Part shown: piece after piece, positions 26,696 through 34,139 of the stretch
Layout of the letters: every line of letters begins with the position of its first letter
How positions within the stretch are numbered: the first letter of the stretch is position 1
Assembly (NCBI RefSeq): GCF_030605225.1
Contig: NZ_JAUWAV010000041.1
Span: 1 to 36,860 of the forward strand
Origin: Geoalkalibacter sp.
GTDB taxonomy: Bacteria > Desulfobacterota > Desulfuromonadia > Desulfuromonadales > Geoalkalibacteraceae
DNA length: 36,860 nt
Direction of reading: 5' to 3'
Notes under the pieces: generated by a model
Database searches by the model: none
Told to the model about the DNA's origin: nothing
Seen by the model: the letters and a program-made list of their open reading frames with translations, nothing else
Translations under genes and position numbers: made by a program

Positions 26696-27319
26696 ATGCA
26701 TATTTCCGATGGAGTTCTGCCGGTCGGCGTGGCCCTCGCAGGCGGCGCGGCGAGCCTGGCCGTCGCCGCGTGGAGCGCGCGACGCATCCGCGGTGAGGAT
26801 CTGCCCAAGGTGGCGGTGGTCACCGCGTCGTTTTTCGTCGCCTCCCTGCTGCACGTGCCCCTCGGGCCGACCAGCGTGCATCTGCTCATCCCCGGCCTGG
26901 TCGGGGTGCTGCTCGGCTCGGCGAGCTTTCTCGCCATCGCCCTGGGTCTGCTGCTGCAAAGCCTGCTCTTTCAATTCGGCGGGCTCACCGCCCTGGGCGC
27001 CAACGCCTTGATGATGGGCCTTCCCGCCCTGGCCTGCGGCTGGCTGTTCCAGCGCTTGCAGGGCCAGGGACGCAAGCGCCGCATGCTGGTCGGCGGGCTG
27101 GCGGGGGGACTGGGCACGGTCTTTTCCGCCCTGATTCTCGCGCTGCTGCTGTCTCTGGGCGGCGAGGACTTTTTCGGCGTGGCGCGCCTGGCGCTGCTCG
27201 CCCACGTGCCGGTGGTCGGCATCGAAGGTCTGGTCAGCGCCTTCACCGTGTCCTTTCTGTGCAAGGTCAAGCCGGAACTGCTGCAATCGGCCCAGGCCGT
27301 TTGGCAACGGGAGCACTGA
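26696..27319 (+). CDS. cbiM: Nickel/cobalt ECF transporter S component (CbiM/NikM)
   Basis: This is a 207-residue S component with about six or seven TM helices. It begins MHISDGVLP; in the characterised NikM the N-terminal Met1-His2 inserts into the binding site and coordinates the metal with a later histidine, and candidates (HVPLGPTSVHLLIPGL) are present. Other motifs: GLVGVLLGSASFLAIALGLL, FQFGGLTALGANALMMGLPA and HVPVVGIEGLVSAF. The accessory gene set and NikR-like operator favour nickel over cobalt; no cbiN is present. ATG at 26696 is six bases after the preceding stop, and the family N-terminus demands this start. Confidence 0.92.
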   Translation: MHISDGVLPVGVALAGGAASLAVAAWSARRIRGEDLPKVAVVTASFFVASLLHVPLGPTSVHLLIPGLVGVLLGSASFLAIALGLLLQSLLFQFGGLTALGANALMMGLPALACGWLFQRLQGQGRKRRMLVGGLAGGLGTVFSALILALLLSLGGEDFFGVARLALLAHVPVVGIEGLVSAFTVSFLCKVKPELLQSAQAVWQREH

Positions 27320-27324
27320 GTTTC

Positions 27325-28257
27325 ATGGCGGCGCCGGGCGACCTCATCGAACTTACGCCGGGCCTGCTGCCGGTTTTGCTGCTGAGTTTGGCGACGCTTT
27401 TCGCCCTGCTGGTTTGGGGGCGCCGGCGCGCGGCGCTGCAACAGCGCGAAAGCTCGCCGGAGCAGGATTGGTCGGTGCCCCTCGTCGATGCCGTCGGCCA
27501 GGGCACCTCCCTGTTTCATCGCTGGGACACACGTTTCAAGCTGGCGAGCCTGCTCCTGCTGGCTTTCTTCATGGTCGCCACCCGCTCCCTGGCGGCGGCG
27601 CTCCTCGCCCTGGGCCTGGCCGTCACCGCCCTGGCGGCGGCGCGCATCCCCTGGCGCAACGCCCTGCGCCGCCTGCTCGCCATGGCCGGATTTCTCTCCA
27701 TGTTCGTCGTGATTCTACCCCTCACGGCCGTCACGCGGCCCGGCGACACCCTGCTGGTCTTTCCCGAGATCGCCGCCCTGCCCCTCAACCTGCGCGGCCT
27801 GGAGCTGGCCCTGACCATCTGCGCCAAGGCCTGCGCCGTCGCCCTGCTCATGGAGCCGCTGCTCGCCACCGCGCCCCTCTCCACCACCCTGCAGGGGCTC
27901 ACGCGGCTTGGCGTGCCGAGCAAGGTCGGGCAGATGATTCTGCTCGCGCACCGCTACATCTTCGTCTTTTTGGAGGAAACCCGGCGCATGGCCGTCGGCA
28001 TGAACGTGCGCGGCTTTCGCAAGCGCACCCATCTTGACACCTTGCGCGTCATGGGCAATTTTCTCGGCATGCTCTTCATCCGCAGCTTCGAGCGCACCCA
28101 CCGCGTCTTCGACGCCATGCAGGCACGCGGCTACGCCGGGGAATTTCCCGGCCACGCCGAGTTTCGCGCGGCGCCAAACGACTGGCTGAAAGGGGCGCTG
28201 TGCATCCTGCTCGGCGTGGCCCTGCTCGTTTTCGATCGCCTGTGGCTGCTCGCCTGA
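27325..28257 (+). CDS. cbiQ: ECF transporter T component (CbiQ/NikQ)
   Basis: This 310-residue transmembrane coupling protein of the ECF system has an N-terminal extension (~60 residues including one TM near 12-30) before the CbiQ domain. The core has TM helices and the two coupling motifs that contact the ATPases: MNVRGFRKRTHLD and MQARGYAGEF, each with the Arg-Gly of the family ARG motif, flanking HRVFDAM. The start ATG at 27325 follows the cbiM stop by five bases and has GGGAG upstream; an earlier in-frame start would overlap cbiM by more than 60 bases. The N-terminal TM is more than the minimum CbiQ and could contact the accessory proteins. Confidence 0.9.
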   Translation: MAAPGDLIELTPGLLPVLLLSLATLFALLVWGRRRAALQQRESSPEQDWSVPLVDAVGQGTSLFHRWDTRFKLASLLLLAFFMVATRSLAAALLALGLAVTALAAARIPWRNALRRLLAMAGFLSMFVVILPLTAVTRPGDTLLVFPEIAALPLNLRGLELALTICAKACAVALLMEPLLATAPLSTTLQGLTRLGVPSKVGQMILLAHRYIFVFLEETRRMAVGMNVRGFRKRTHLDTLRVMGNFLGMLFIRSFERTHRVFDAMQARGYAGEFPGHAEFRAAPNDWLKGALCILLGVALLVFDRLWLLA

Positions 28258-28285
28258 GCGGCCGCCCTCAACCGGGAAGCGACCC

Positions 28286-30139
28286 ATGCACCAGACCCGG
28301 CGCCTGCCCCCCATGCCCTACAGCGGCGAGGCTCTCTTCGAGATCCGCGGGCTGGGCTTTCACTATCCCAACGGCCGTCAGGCCCTGCACGATATCGATT
28401 TGTGCATCCGCCCCGGCGAGCGCATCGCCCTGGTGGGGCAGAACGGGTCGGGCAAATCGACCCTGGTGCGCCACCTCAACGGCCTGCTCGCCGTGCAGCA
28501 GGGCCGCCTCAACTACAAAGGCCGGCCCCTCATCGACGAGCATCTGCGCCGCGCGCGTCTGGAGATCGGCTTGCTCTTTCAGGATCCCGACGACCAGCTG
28601 TTCTGCCACAGCCTCTACGAGGATGTGGCCTTCGGGCCCCTCAACCAGGGACTGCCCGCTCAGGAGGTCGCGCCCCTGGTGAAAGCGGCACTTGCCCAGG
28701 TGGGTCTGGAATCGCTGCTGTACAAACCCTCCCACCACCTGAGCTACGGCCAGAAGAAGCGCGCCGCCCTGGCCACCCTGCTCGCCATGCAACCCGAGGT
28801 GCTGATTCTCGACGAACCCACCGCCAATCTCGACTCGGCCCAGGAACATCTGCTCCTCGAACTGCTGCGCGGCTTTGCGGGGACGCTCATCTGCATCACC
28901 CACGATCTACTCTTTGCCTATGAGCTCTGCCGCCGCGCGGTGGTTCTCGATCGCGGCCGCATCCATCACGATTTCAGCATGCGCGAGCTGGTGTCGCACC
29001 GCCCGTCCCTGCGCGAGCACGGCCTGGATTTTTCATTTCGTCTCCACGCCGCGCACACCTCCGACGATCCCCTGCCCGCCGCCGAGGCCGCGGTGCTCAT
29101 CCCGCCCCCGCCTCCGGCGCCGCCCGTTGCCGATCCTGGCGTCACACCCCTGGTGGAGCTGCGCGACTATCATTTCGCCTATCCCGACGGCACCCGCGCC
29201 CTCGGCGGCGTCGATTTCAGCCTGCGCCCCGGCGAGAGTGTCGCCATCGTCGGCGAAAACGGCGCCGGCAAGACTACCCTGCTCTCCTGCCTCATGGGCA
29301 TCCGCCAGGGTCGCGGCGAACACCTCTTCGCCGGACGGCCCCTCGACAAGAAACGCCGTCGCGAATTGTGGCGACGGGTGGGCATGGTTTTTCAGGATCC
29401 GGCCGATCAGCTGTTCTGCGCCAGCTGCGCCGAGGAGGTGGCCTTCGGCCCGCGCCAGATGGGCCTGCCCGCCGCCGAGATCGAGCGGCGCGTCGGCGCG
29501 GCCCTGGCGCGAGTGCGCCTCGAAGGCTACGAGGAGCGCGTGCCCCTGCATCTCTCGGGCGGCGAGCGCAAGCGTCTGGCCATCGCCACGGTGCTGAGCA
29601 TGGAGCCCGACATCCTGATTCTCGACGAACCGACGGCGGGCCTTGATCCCCAGGGCGAGGAGCTGCTGCTCGACATTCTGCGAGCCCTGCCCCAGACCCG
29701 CATTCTGGTCAGCCACGATCCCTACCTGGTGGGCGAACTGACCCAGCGTACCCTGGTCATGCACCAGGGCCGCGTTCTCCAAGACTATTCAACGGCCGAA
29801 TTTCTCGCCGACCAGAACCACAAGACCCTCAACGCCCTGGCACTCACCTACAAGGCCGCCTGCTGCCGCGAAATCCGCGAACTCCAGCACCGCCACGAGC
29901 ACAGCCACCCCCACCGCCACCTGCACGAGCACCCCCACCGCCACGGCGAGTTGGTGCACAGCCATCCCCACGAGCACGAGCACGAGCATTCCCACGGCTA
30001 CACCCACGTCCACCACGCCCATTCCGAGGCCCACTGCCATGCGCCGCGTCCGCGTTATCACGACCACGGCCATGAGGACCACGAGCAGGAGCCCCATGAA
30101 CACGAGCACGGCGACGCCGGAGCGAACCCTAATCAGTAA
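28286..30139 (+). CDS. cbiO: Fused double ECF ATPase (CbiO-CbiO) with histidine-rich tail
   Basis: This 617-residue protein carries two ATP-binding domains in one chain. Domain 1: Walker A GQNGSGKST (51-59), signature LSYGQKKR (152-159), Walker B VLILDEPTANLD. A proline-rich linker (LIPPPPPAPPVADPG, ~270-285) follows. Domain 2: Walker A GENGAGKTT (323-331), signature LSGGERKR (423-430), Walker B ILILDEPTAGLD. Both have FQDPxDQLFC Q-loops and H-loop histidines (ITHD, VSHD). Residues 535-617 are a tail with 30 His (HXH and HXHXH repeats, interspersed Glu/Asp and one Cys), consistent with metal binding or storage in the cytoplasm. The usual form is a single ~250-residue ATPase. Ends overlapping the convergent PepSY gene by 7 bases. 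Confidence 0.92.
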   Translation: MHQTRRLPPMPYSGEALFEIRGLGFHYPNGRQALHDIDLCIRPGERIALVGQNGSGKSTLVRHLNGLLAVQQGRLNYKGRPLIDEHLRRARLEIGLLFQDPDDQLFCHSLYEDVAFGPLNQGLPAQEVAPLVKAALAQVGLESLLYKPSHHLSYGQKKRAALATLLAMQPEVLILDEPTANLDSAQEHLLLELLRGFAGTLICITHDLLFAYELCRRAVVLDRGRIHHDFSMRELVSHRPSLREHGLDFSFRLHAAHTSDDPLPAAEAAVLIPPPPPAPPVADPGVTPLVELRDYHFAYPDGTRALGGVDFSLRPGESVAIVGENGAGKTTLLSCLMGIRQGRGEHLFAGRPLDKKRRRELWRRVGMVFQDPADQLFCASCAEEVAFGPRQMGLPAAEIERRVGAALARVRLEGYEERVPLHLSGGERKRLAIATVLSMEPDILILDEPTAGLDPQGEELLLDILRALPQTRILVSHDPYLVGELTQRTLVMHQGRVLQDYSTAEFLADQNHKTLNALALTYKAACCREIRELQHRHEHSHPHRHLHEHPHRHGELVHSHPHEHEHEHSHGYTHVHHAHSEAHCHAPRPRYHDHGHEDHEQEPHEHEHGDAGANPNQ

Positions 30140-30684
30140 TAAATCAGCAGAGGAAGAAGCGGCAGCAGCAGGCCTGCCAGCGTCAGGAGCAGGCAGCGGC
30201 GGCGCATGCGGCCGCGCGGCAGGAGCAGCAGCCCGGTGAGGGCGAGCAGGATCAGGCCGACGGCGTAGAGGTCGGCGATCCAGGTCCAGGCTTTCTTGGG
30301 ATGGTTGAGGTGAAGAAAGTTCACGGCATGCCAGAAGACGCGCGGCGCGGCCCGTTCGTATTCCACGGCGCCGCTCGGCAGATGGAACTGAATCACCCGC
30401 CCCTCGACGAACACCCAGAGGTTTTCGGGGTCGGGCTGAAACAGGTTCTGGTAGGTGGGCGGCTCGCCGAGGGCGCGCAGCAGCTCCAGCACTCTGGCCT
30501 CATCGAGCACCCCGCGAAACGCGCTCGGCGCGATTTGGGCCCTGTCGCGCACCACCTTGTAATTGGGATTCCAGTCAGCCGCATGATTGACGGCGATCCC
30601 CGAGAGGGCATAGATGAGGGTGAGCCCGACGCACAGATAGCCGATGTCGCGATGCAGGGCATGACTGACGCGGCGCAGGCCCAT
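30133..30684 (-). CDS. PepSY-associated TM protein
   Basis: This 183-residue membrane protein has an N-terminal TM (~16-34) in the context RRVSHALHRDIGYLCVGLTL with periplasmic NHAADWNPNY, a soluble PepSY-like segment (to about residue 115), the conserved HAVNFLHLNHPKKAWTWIADLYAVGL reduced here in mention to the start FLHLNHPKKAWTW, and two C-terminal TMs (~134-155 and ~160-180). The histidines in HALHRD and NFLHLNHPKKAW resemble those in PepSY-TM proteins of iron/haem-linked oxidoreductases. It follows the DUF4920 gene by eight bases and likely shares its transcript. Function is not established. Confidence 0.8.
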   Translation of the reverse strand: MGLRRVSHALHRDIGYLCVGLTLIYALSGIAVNHAADWNPNYKVVRDRAQIAPSAFRGVLDEARVLELLRALGEPPTYQNLFQPDPENLWVFVEGRVIQFHLPSGAVEYERAAPRVFWHAVNFLHLNHPKKAWTWIADLYAVGLILLALTGLLLLPRGRMRRRCLLLTLAGLLLPLLPLLIYY

Positions 30685-30692
30685 GGCGCCGC

Positions 30693-31157
30693 CTACAGGC
30701 CCTCGATCACGGCGCCCAGCCCGCGCAGCTGGTAGAAAACTTCCGCCGTGGAGACGCTCGCCGGATCAACCGCCTTGTCGAGATTGGGCTTGGTGCGCGT
30801 GAAACCGAATTCGTTCTGCCGCACGATCTTCTCCCATACGCCCTCGACGGTGGCCGTCTTGCCGCGCGCCGTCAGGGGAAACACCACCACGCCGTCATCA
30901 ACCTTGACGTGCAGCTTTTCAAAGGGCTTCTCCCCGGCGATGTTGATCCAGCAGCCGCGCTTGGCGCACACCTCCACCACCAGCCCCTTGATCTGAAGGG
31001 TCTTGCCCACATAGCTGTCCGGGTCGGCCAGGATCGCCGAAACCGAGGTGGTTTCCGTGAGCGTCAGGGGCGCGCCGAAGTTCTTGGCGAAAAGCGGCGC
31101 GGCCAGAAGGGTCAGGATCAGCAGCAGGCCGGATGCGGCGACGAAGAGCTTTTTCAT
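30693..31157 (-). CDS. DUF4920 periplasmic protein with CX4C motif
   Basis: This 154-residue secreted protein has a signal peptide (~1-24, ending FAKN) and a DUF4920-like beta domain. Its hallmark is VEVCAKRGCWINI with Cys64 and Cys69 (CX4C), followed by VKVDDGVVVFPLTARGKTA and VEGVWEK. The family function is unknown; the cysteine pair could bind metal or form a disulfide. ATG at 31157 has GGAGGT upstream. It is the first gene of a two-gene operon with the PepSY protein, behind a strong promoter, and lies convergent with the nickel operon. Confidence 0.85.
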   Translation of the reverse strand: MKKLFVAASGLLLILTLLAAPLFAKNFGAPLTLTETTSVSAILADPDSYVGKTLQIKGLVVEVCAKRGCWINIAGEKPFEKLHVKVDDGVVVFPLTARGKTATVEGVWEKIVRQNEFGFTRTKPNLDKAVDPASVSTAEVFYQLRGLGAVIEGL

Positions 31158-31196
31158 GGGACCTCCGGGATATCGAGATACAGGTCTGATCGAGGA

Positions 31197-31226
31197 ATTG
31201 TAGGCAGGCGCCCCGCCGGCTGTCAA
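31197..31226 (-). promoter_or_regulatory. Strong sigma70 promoter of the DUF4920-PepSY pair
   Basis: On the minus strand a perfect TTGACA (31221-31226 on +) is followed after 18 bases by TACAAT (31197-31202; 5 of 6). It lies about 40 bases before the DUF4920 start codon. Confidence 0.75.
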
Positions 31227-31309
31227 TCGGGCGATGGGTCGGCAAACTTGAAGGAACGCCTTCGGGCGAAGAGCTTCCGGTTCCAGGGCAAAGCCAAAGC
31301 CGAGTGTTG

Positions 31310-31343
31310 TATTATACGTATGCCTCATGGTAGTTAATACGTA
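31310..31343 (+). promoter_or_regulatory. Toxin-antitoxin promoter/operator region
   Basis: TATTAT (31310-31315) is a candidate -10. Two direct copies of ATACGTA (31314-31320 and 31337-31343) are spaced 23 bases start to start, about two helical turns, just before the antitoxin Shine-Dalgarno. The first is part of the perfect palindrome ATACGTAT. This is the usual place for antitoxin autoregulation. A convincing -35 is not seen. Confidence 0.4.
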
Positions 31344-31356
31344 AAAGGAGGTGCCC

Positions 31357-31602
31357 ATGAACGCAAAACTGACCCTGAGTCTCGAAAAGCAAGTGATCGA
31401 CGAGGCAAAAAAATACGCTCGTCGACGCCGTAAAAGCCTGTCAAAAATGGTCGAGAGCTATTTACGGCAGGTGGCGCGGGCCGAAATGGAGGAAAACGCC
31501 ATCACGCCTCTGGTTGCCGAGCTTTCCGGTATTCTTGATCCCGACAAGGCCGAGCGGCGGCGCAAGGAATACGGCGACTATCTTGAGGAGAAATACCGGT
31601 GA
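31357..31602 (+). CDS. DUF6364 family antitoxin
   Basis: This 81-residue protein starts MNAKLTLSLEKQVIDEAKKY and continues with ARRRRKSLSKMVESYLRQV, a ribbon-helix-helix-like pattern typical of the DUF6364 antitoxins that bind DNA and neutralise a PIN toxin. The C-terminal half (ILDPDKAERRRKEYGDYLEE) is charged and probably wraps the toxin. ATG at 31357 has AAGGAGG six bases upstream. The stop overlaps the toxin GTG by four bases. Confidence 0.88.
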   Translation: MNAKLTLSLEKQVIDEAKKYARRRRKSLSKMVESYLRQVARAEMEENAITPLVAELSGILDPDKAERRRKEYGDYLEEKYR

Positions 31603-32021
31603 GTGAGCGCGTTTTCATCGACACCGATATCATTCTCGATCTGCTGAGCCGCCGAGAGCCCTTCTATCCCGCCGCGGCCGCCCTGTTTTCCCTGGCGGAG
31701 CGCGGCGAGGTGCGCGCATGTGTTTCCTCCCTCTGTTTTGCCAACCTCTTTTACATTCTGCGCAAGGAACTTTCGGCGCCGCGCGCCATCAAGGTTTTGA
31801 AAAAGCTCCAACAAATCGTCACTGTTCTTCCCGTCGACAACCTCATCGTCAGCCAGGCGCTCGACTCAGGTTTTCGTGATTTCGAGGACGCCCTTCAATA
31901 CCACGCGGTCCTTGCCGCCGCCATCCCCTGCCTTGTCACCCGCAACGGCCGCAACTATCCCAACCCCGAGATTCCCGTCCTGTCGGCGGAAGAATTTCTC
32001 GCGCAGCGCGCGATGGGTTGA
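31599..32021 (+). CDS. PIN-domain toxin (VapC-like endoribonuclease)
   Basis: This 140-residue PIN domain has the acidic Mg2+ site: Asp8 and Asp10 in VFIDTDIILDLL, and Asp94/Glu96/Asp97 in FRDFEDALQYHAVL, with VTRNGRNYPN (Asn116) near the C-terminus. Such toxins cleave RNA, and with the preceding DUF6364 antitoxin they form a type II module. GTG at 31599 overlaps the antitoxin stop (GTGA), so the pair is translationally coupled. The module sits between unrelated genes on the opposite strand, in keeping with insertion as a small cassette. Confidence 0.88.
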   Translation: MSERVFIDTDIILDLLSRREPFYPAAAALFSLAERGEVRACVSSLCFANLFYILRKELSAPRAIKVLKKLQQIVTVLPVDNLIVSQALDSGFRDFEDALQYHAVLAAAIPCLVTRNGRNYPNPEIPVLSAEEFLAQRAMG

Positions 32022-32064
32022 GAGCGCAACGGGCGATGCGGTTCGACCGCCGAAAAGACCGCGG

Positions 32065-32577
32065 TTACTTTCCGGTTTTGGCTGAAGCTAGAGCCCGCTC
32101 CTCCAAACGAATCCGGCGTTGCAGGATGATCAGGTTGGCGAGGGAAAAAGCGACCAGGGTCAGGGGCGCGCGCATGAGCAGCGGGATGAGCGCGAACTCC
32201 AGAACCACCACCAGATAGTTGGGATGCTTCAGGAAACGGTAGGGTCCGCGGCGAACGCGGGGCGCGCCGGGCAGCACGAGAATGCGGGTGTTCCAGAACG
32301 GGCCGAGACTGTGGATGCAGGCATAGCGCAAGATTTGCAGCAGGGCCAGGCTGATCAGGCAGAACAGGGTGAGGCCGTCGAGAGGGATGCGCCAGGGATG
32401 TGATTCGAGCAGCAGGGCGAGAAAAAACAGGCAGTGCAGCATCAGGATGGCGCGATAGCTTTCGGGATAGAGTTCGACGCCGCCTCGCTGGAGCAGAGCG
32501 CGGCGGTTGCGGCGGGCGATGACCAGTTCCAGGCCGCGTTCCATAAGGTAAAAGGCAAAGATCCACCAGAGGCTCAG
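32065..32577 (-). CDS. Isoprenylcysteine methyltransferase-like enzyme, CTG start
   Basis: This 170-residue membrane methyltransferase-like protein (ICMT/BpsB-like) has about four hydrophobic segments. Near the C-terminus is the SAM-binding RRGPYRFLKHPNYLVVVLEF, then RIRLEERAL. The frame is open from an in-frame stop at 32583-32581, with no ATG/GTG/TTG before ATG 32544. Translation from CTG at 32577 adds LSLWWIFAFYL, completing the first TM helix that joins MERGLELVIARRN; this matches the family. CTG overlaps the polyketide synthase TGA by three bases, and GGAGG lies seven bases upstream. ATG 32544 has no visible Shine-Dalgarno. The enzyme probably O-methylates the synthase product. Confidence 0.8.
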   Translation of the reverse strand: MSLWWIFAFYLMERGLELVIARRNRRALLQRGGVELYPESYRAILMLHCLFFLALLLESHPWRIPLDGLTLFCLISLALLQILRYACIHSLGPFWNTRILVLPGAPRVRRGPYRFLKHPNYLVVVLEFALIPLLMRAPLTLVAFSLANLIILQRRIRLEERALASAKTGK

Positions 32578-33632
32578 GGTTTAACCTCCAGCAGCACCAG
32601 TTCGGCGGAAAAGCCCGGGCCGAAGGCGGACAGCAGGCCGAAGCCGGGCGGTCCGCCGCCTGAGGCCAGCCATTGCTCCAGAACCACCAGCACCGACACC
32701 GAGGACACATTACCCCGCTGACGCAACACCTCTTCCGTGAGGCGTAATTCGTCGCCCTGCAACCCAAGCCCCTGGCGGAAGGCATCGATCACCCGCGCGC
32801 CGCCGGGATGGGTCAGATAAAAGCCCAGATCCCGCCGCGAAAGGCCCTGGGTGGACAAAAAATCGTCGACCAGCGCCCCCACCTCCTGCTTGACGATGGC
32901 CGGCAGCTTGGGGGAGAGCACCAGTTCCATGTCCCCGCCCGCCGCGAAATCCCAGCCCATGACGCGATAGCTGTCCGGAAACAGGTGCGAGCGGTTGGCG
33001 ACAATTTGCGGCCCCCGGCCCCCCGCGCCGTCGCCGGCAACCAGGACGGCGGCCGCTCCGTCACCGAAAATCGCGGTGGCCACGAGATTTTTCTTGGAAA
33101 GATCACCCTCCATGAAGGTCAGGCTGCACGCCTCCAGGGCCGTGAGCAGAACGCGCGCACGGGGATGGGCCAGACAATAATCGTAGGCGCGCGCCAAGCC
33201 CGCCGCTCCCGCGGCGCAGCCCAGGCCCCAGATGGGCAGGCGGGCGGTGCGCGGACGGCAACCCAGGGCATTGATCAGGCGGGCATCGAGGGTTGGGGTC
33301 GCAAGACCGGTGGAGGTCACGGCGATGAGCAGATCGATTTCAGCAGGTGCGACGCAGGCCCGTTCCAGGCATCGCCGACTGGCCGTTTCCAGCAGACGGC
33401 TTCCTTGCTCCTGAAAAATCCGGGTGCGCTCGGCAAAATCCGGACAACCCGAATACCAGTCGAGGGGCTGAAGAAACTGCCGCTCTGCCACGCGGGCATG
33501 ATCAAAGACGTTCAGCAGCCGTTCCAGATCGGCGATACGGCCGGAAAACAGGGCCCGCGCCGCTTCTCGAATCCGACCTTGCGCATAGCGATGCTCGGGA
33601 AAAGCGCCTGCGGCGGCGAGAATTCTGGGCAT
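32574..33632 (-). CDS. Type III polyketide synthase (chalcone synthase-like)
   Basis: This 352-residue thiolase-fold enzyme has the full catalytic triad: Cys139 (GLGCAAGAAGL), His275 (YLTHPGGARV) and Asn308 (RQRGNVSSVSV), with GFGLLSAFGPGFSAE near the C-terminus. Bacterial members make alkylpyrones or alkylresorcinols from fatty acyl-CoA and malonyl-CoA. The coupled methyltransferase gene resembles BpsA-BpsB of Bacillus and the SrsA-SrsB pair of Streptomyces, so a methylated alkylpyrone or phenolic lipid is a reasonable prediction. ATG at 33632 has a weak GGGA upstream. The stop overlaps the start of the downstream gene. Confidence 0.93.
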   Translation of the reverse strand: MPRILAAAGAFPEHRYAQGRIREAARALFSGRIADLERLLNVFDHARVAERQFLQPLDWYSGCPDFAERTRIFQEQGSRLLETASRRCLERACVAPAEIDLLIAVTSTGLATPTLDARLINALGCRPRTARLPIWGLGCAAGAAGLARAYDYCLAHPRARVLLTALEACSLTFMEGDLSKKNLVATAIFGDGAAAVLVAGDGAGGRGPQIVANRSHLFPDSYRVMGWDFAAGGDMELVLSPKLPAIVKQEVGALVDDFLSTQGLSRRDLGFYLTHPGGARVIDAFRQGLGLQGDELRLTEEVLRQRGNVSSVSVLVVLEQWLASGGGPPGFGLLSAFGPGFSAELVLLEVKP

Positions 33633-33658
33633 GAGAGGCTGTCCCTAGGGGCGGCGCG

Positions 33659-34069
33659 TCAGAATGCGGCGGCCTCGATGCGCCCTTTCATTCCCAGGCC
33701 GGAATGAAAGGGTTTGGCGCAGTAGAACGAATAAACGCCCGCCTCTTTCAGGGAAATCCGTGTCTCGCTGCTGCTGCCGGCGGGCAGGTCGATGGCCGCC
33801 AGGATGTTTTCCTGAGGATCGCGGACGGTCAGATTATGCGTCGTCGTGGCCTGATTGGTGACGCGCAGAATCAAGACCTGCCCCTGCCTGGCGGCGATCT
33901 GCTCGGGATCAAACGCGAAATTCGTGGCGATGATGTGAATGATCTGCTCCCCGGCCCCGGGGCCCACCTGATAGACGCCGGGCCTCGGCGCGCAGGCAAA
34001 GAGGGCGAGCAGCAGGACGGCGGCGGCAAGAACCGCCGCGAATTTGATAGGGGCTGGTTGCGTGCGCAT
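33659..34069 (-). CDS. Cupredoxin-like lipoprotein
   Basis: This 136-residue protein has an N-terminal hydrophobic segment and a lipobox-like LFAC with Cys26. The domain is cupredoxin-like. The probable type 1 copper ligands are His78 (TTTHNLTV), Cys117, His122 and Met127 (FYCAKPFHSGLGM). It would be an outer- or inner-membrane-anchored electron carrier or copper-binding protein in the periplasm. ATG at 34069 has AAGGAGG upstream. It precedes the polyketide synthase gene by 26 bases on the same strand; functional linkage is not shown. Confidence 0.87.
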   Translation of the reverse strand: MRTQPAPIKFAAVLAAAVLLLALFACAPRPGVYQVGPGAGEQIIHIIATNFAFDPEQIAARQGQVLILRVTNQATTTHNLTVRDPQENILAAIDLPAGSSSETRISLKEAGVYSFYCAKPFHSGLGMKGRIEAAAF

Positions 34070-34139
34070 GATCCACCTCCTTGGCTGTTTTCCTATATTC
34101 TAACCTCCTCTCAATCCCGATCCCAACAAAGCGGCCGAC

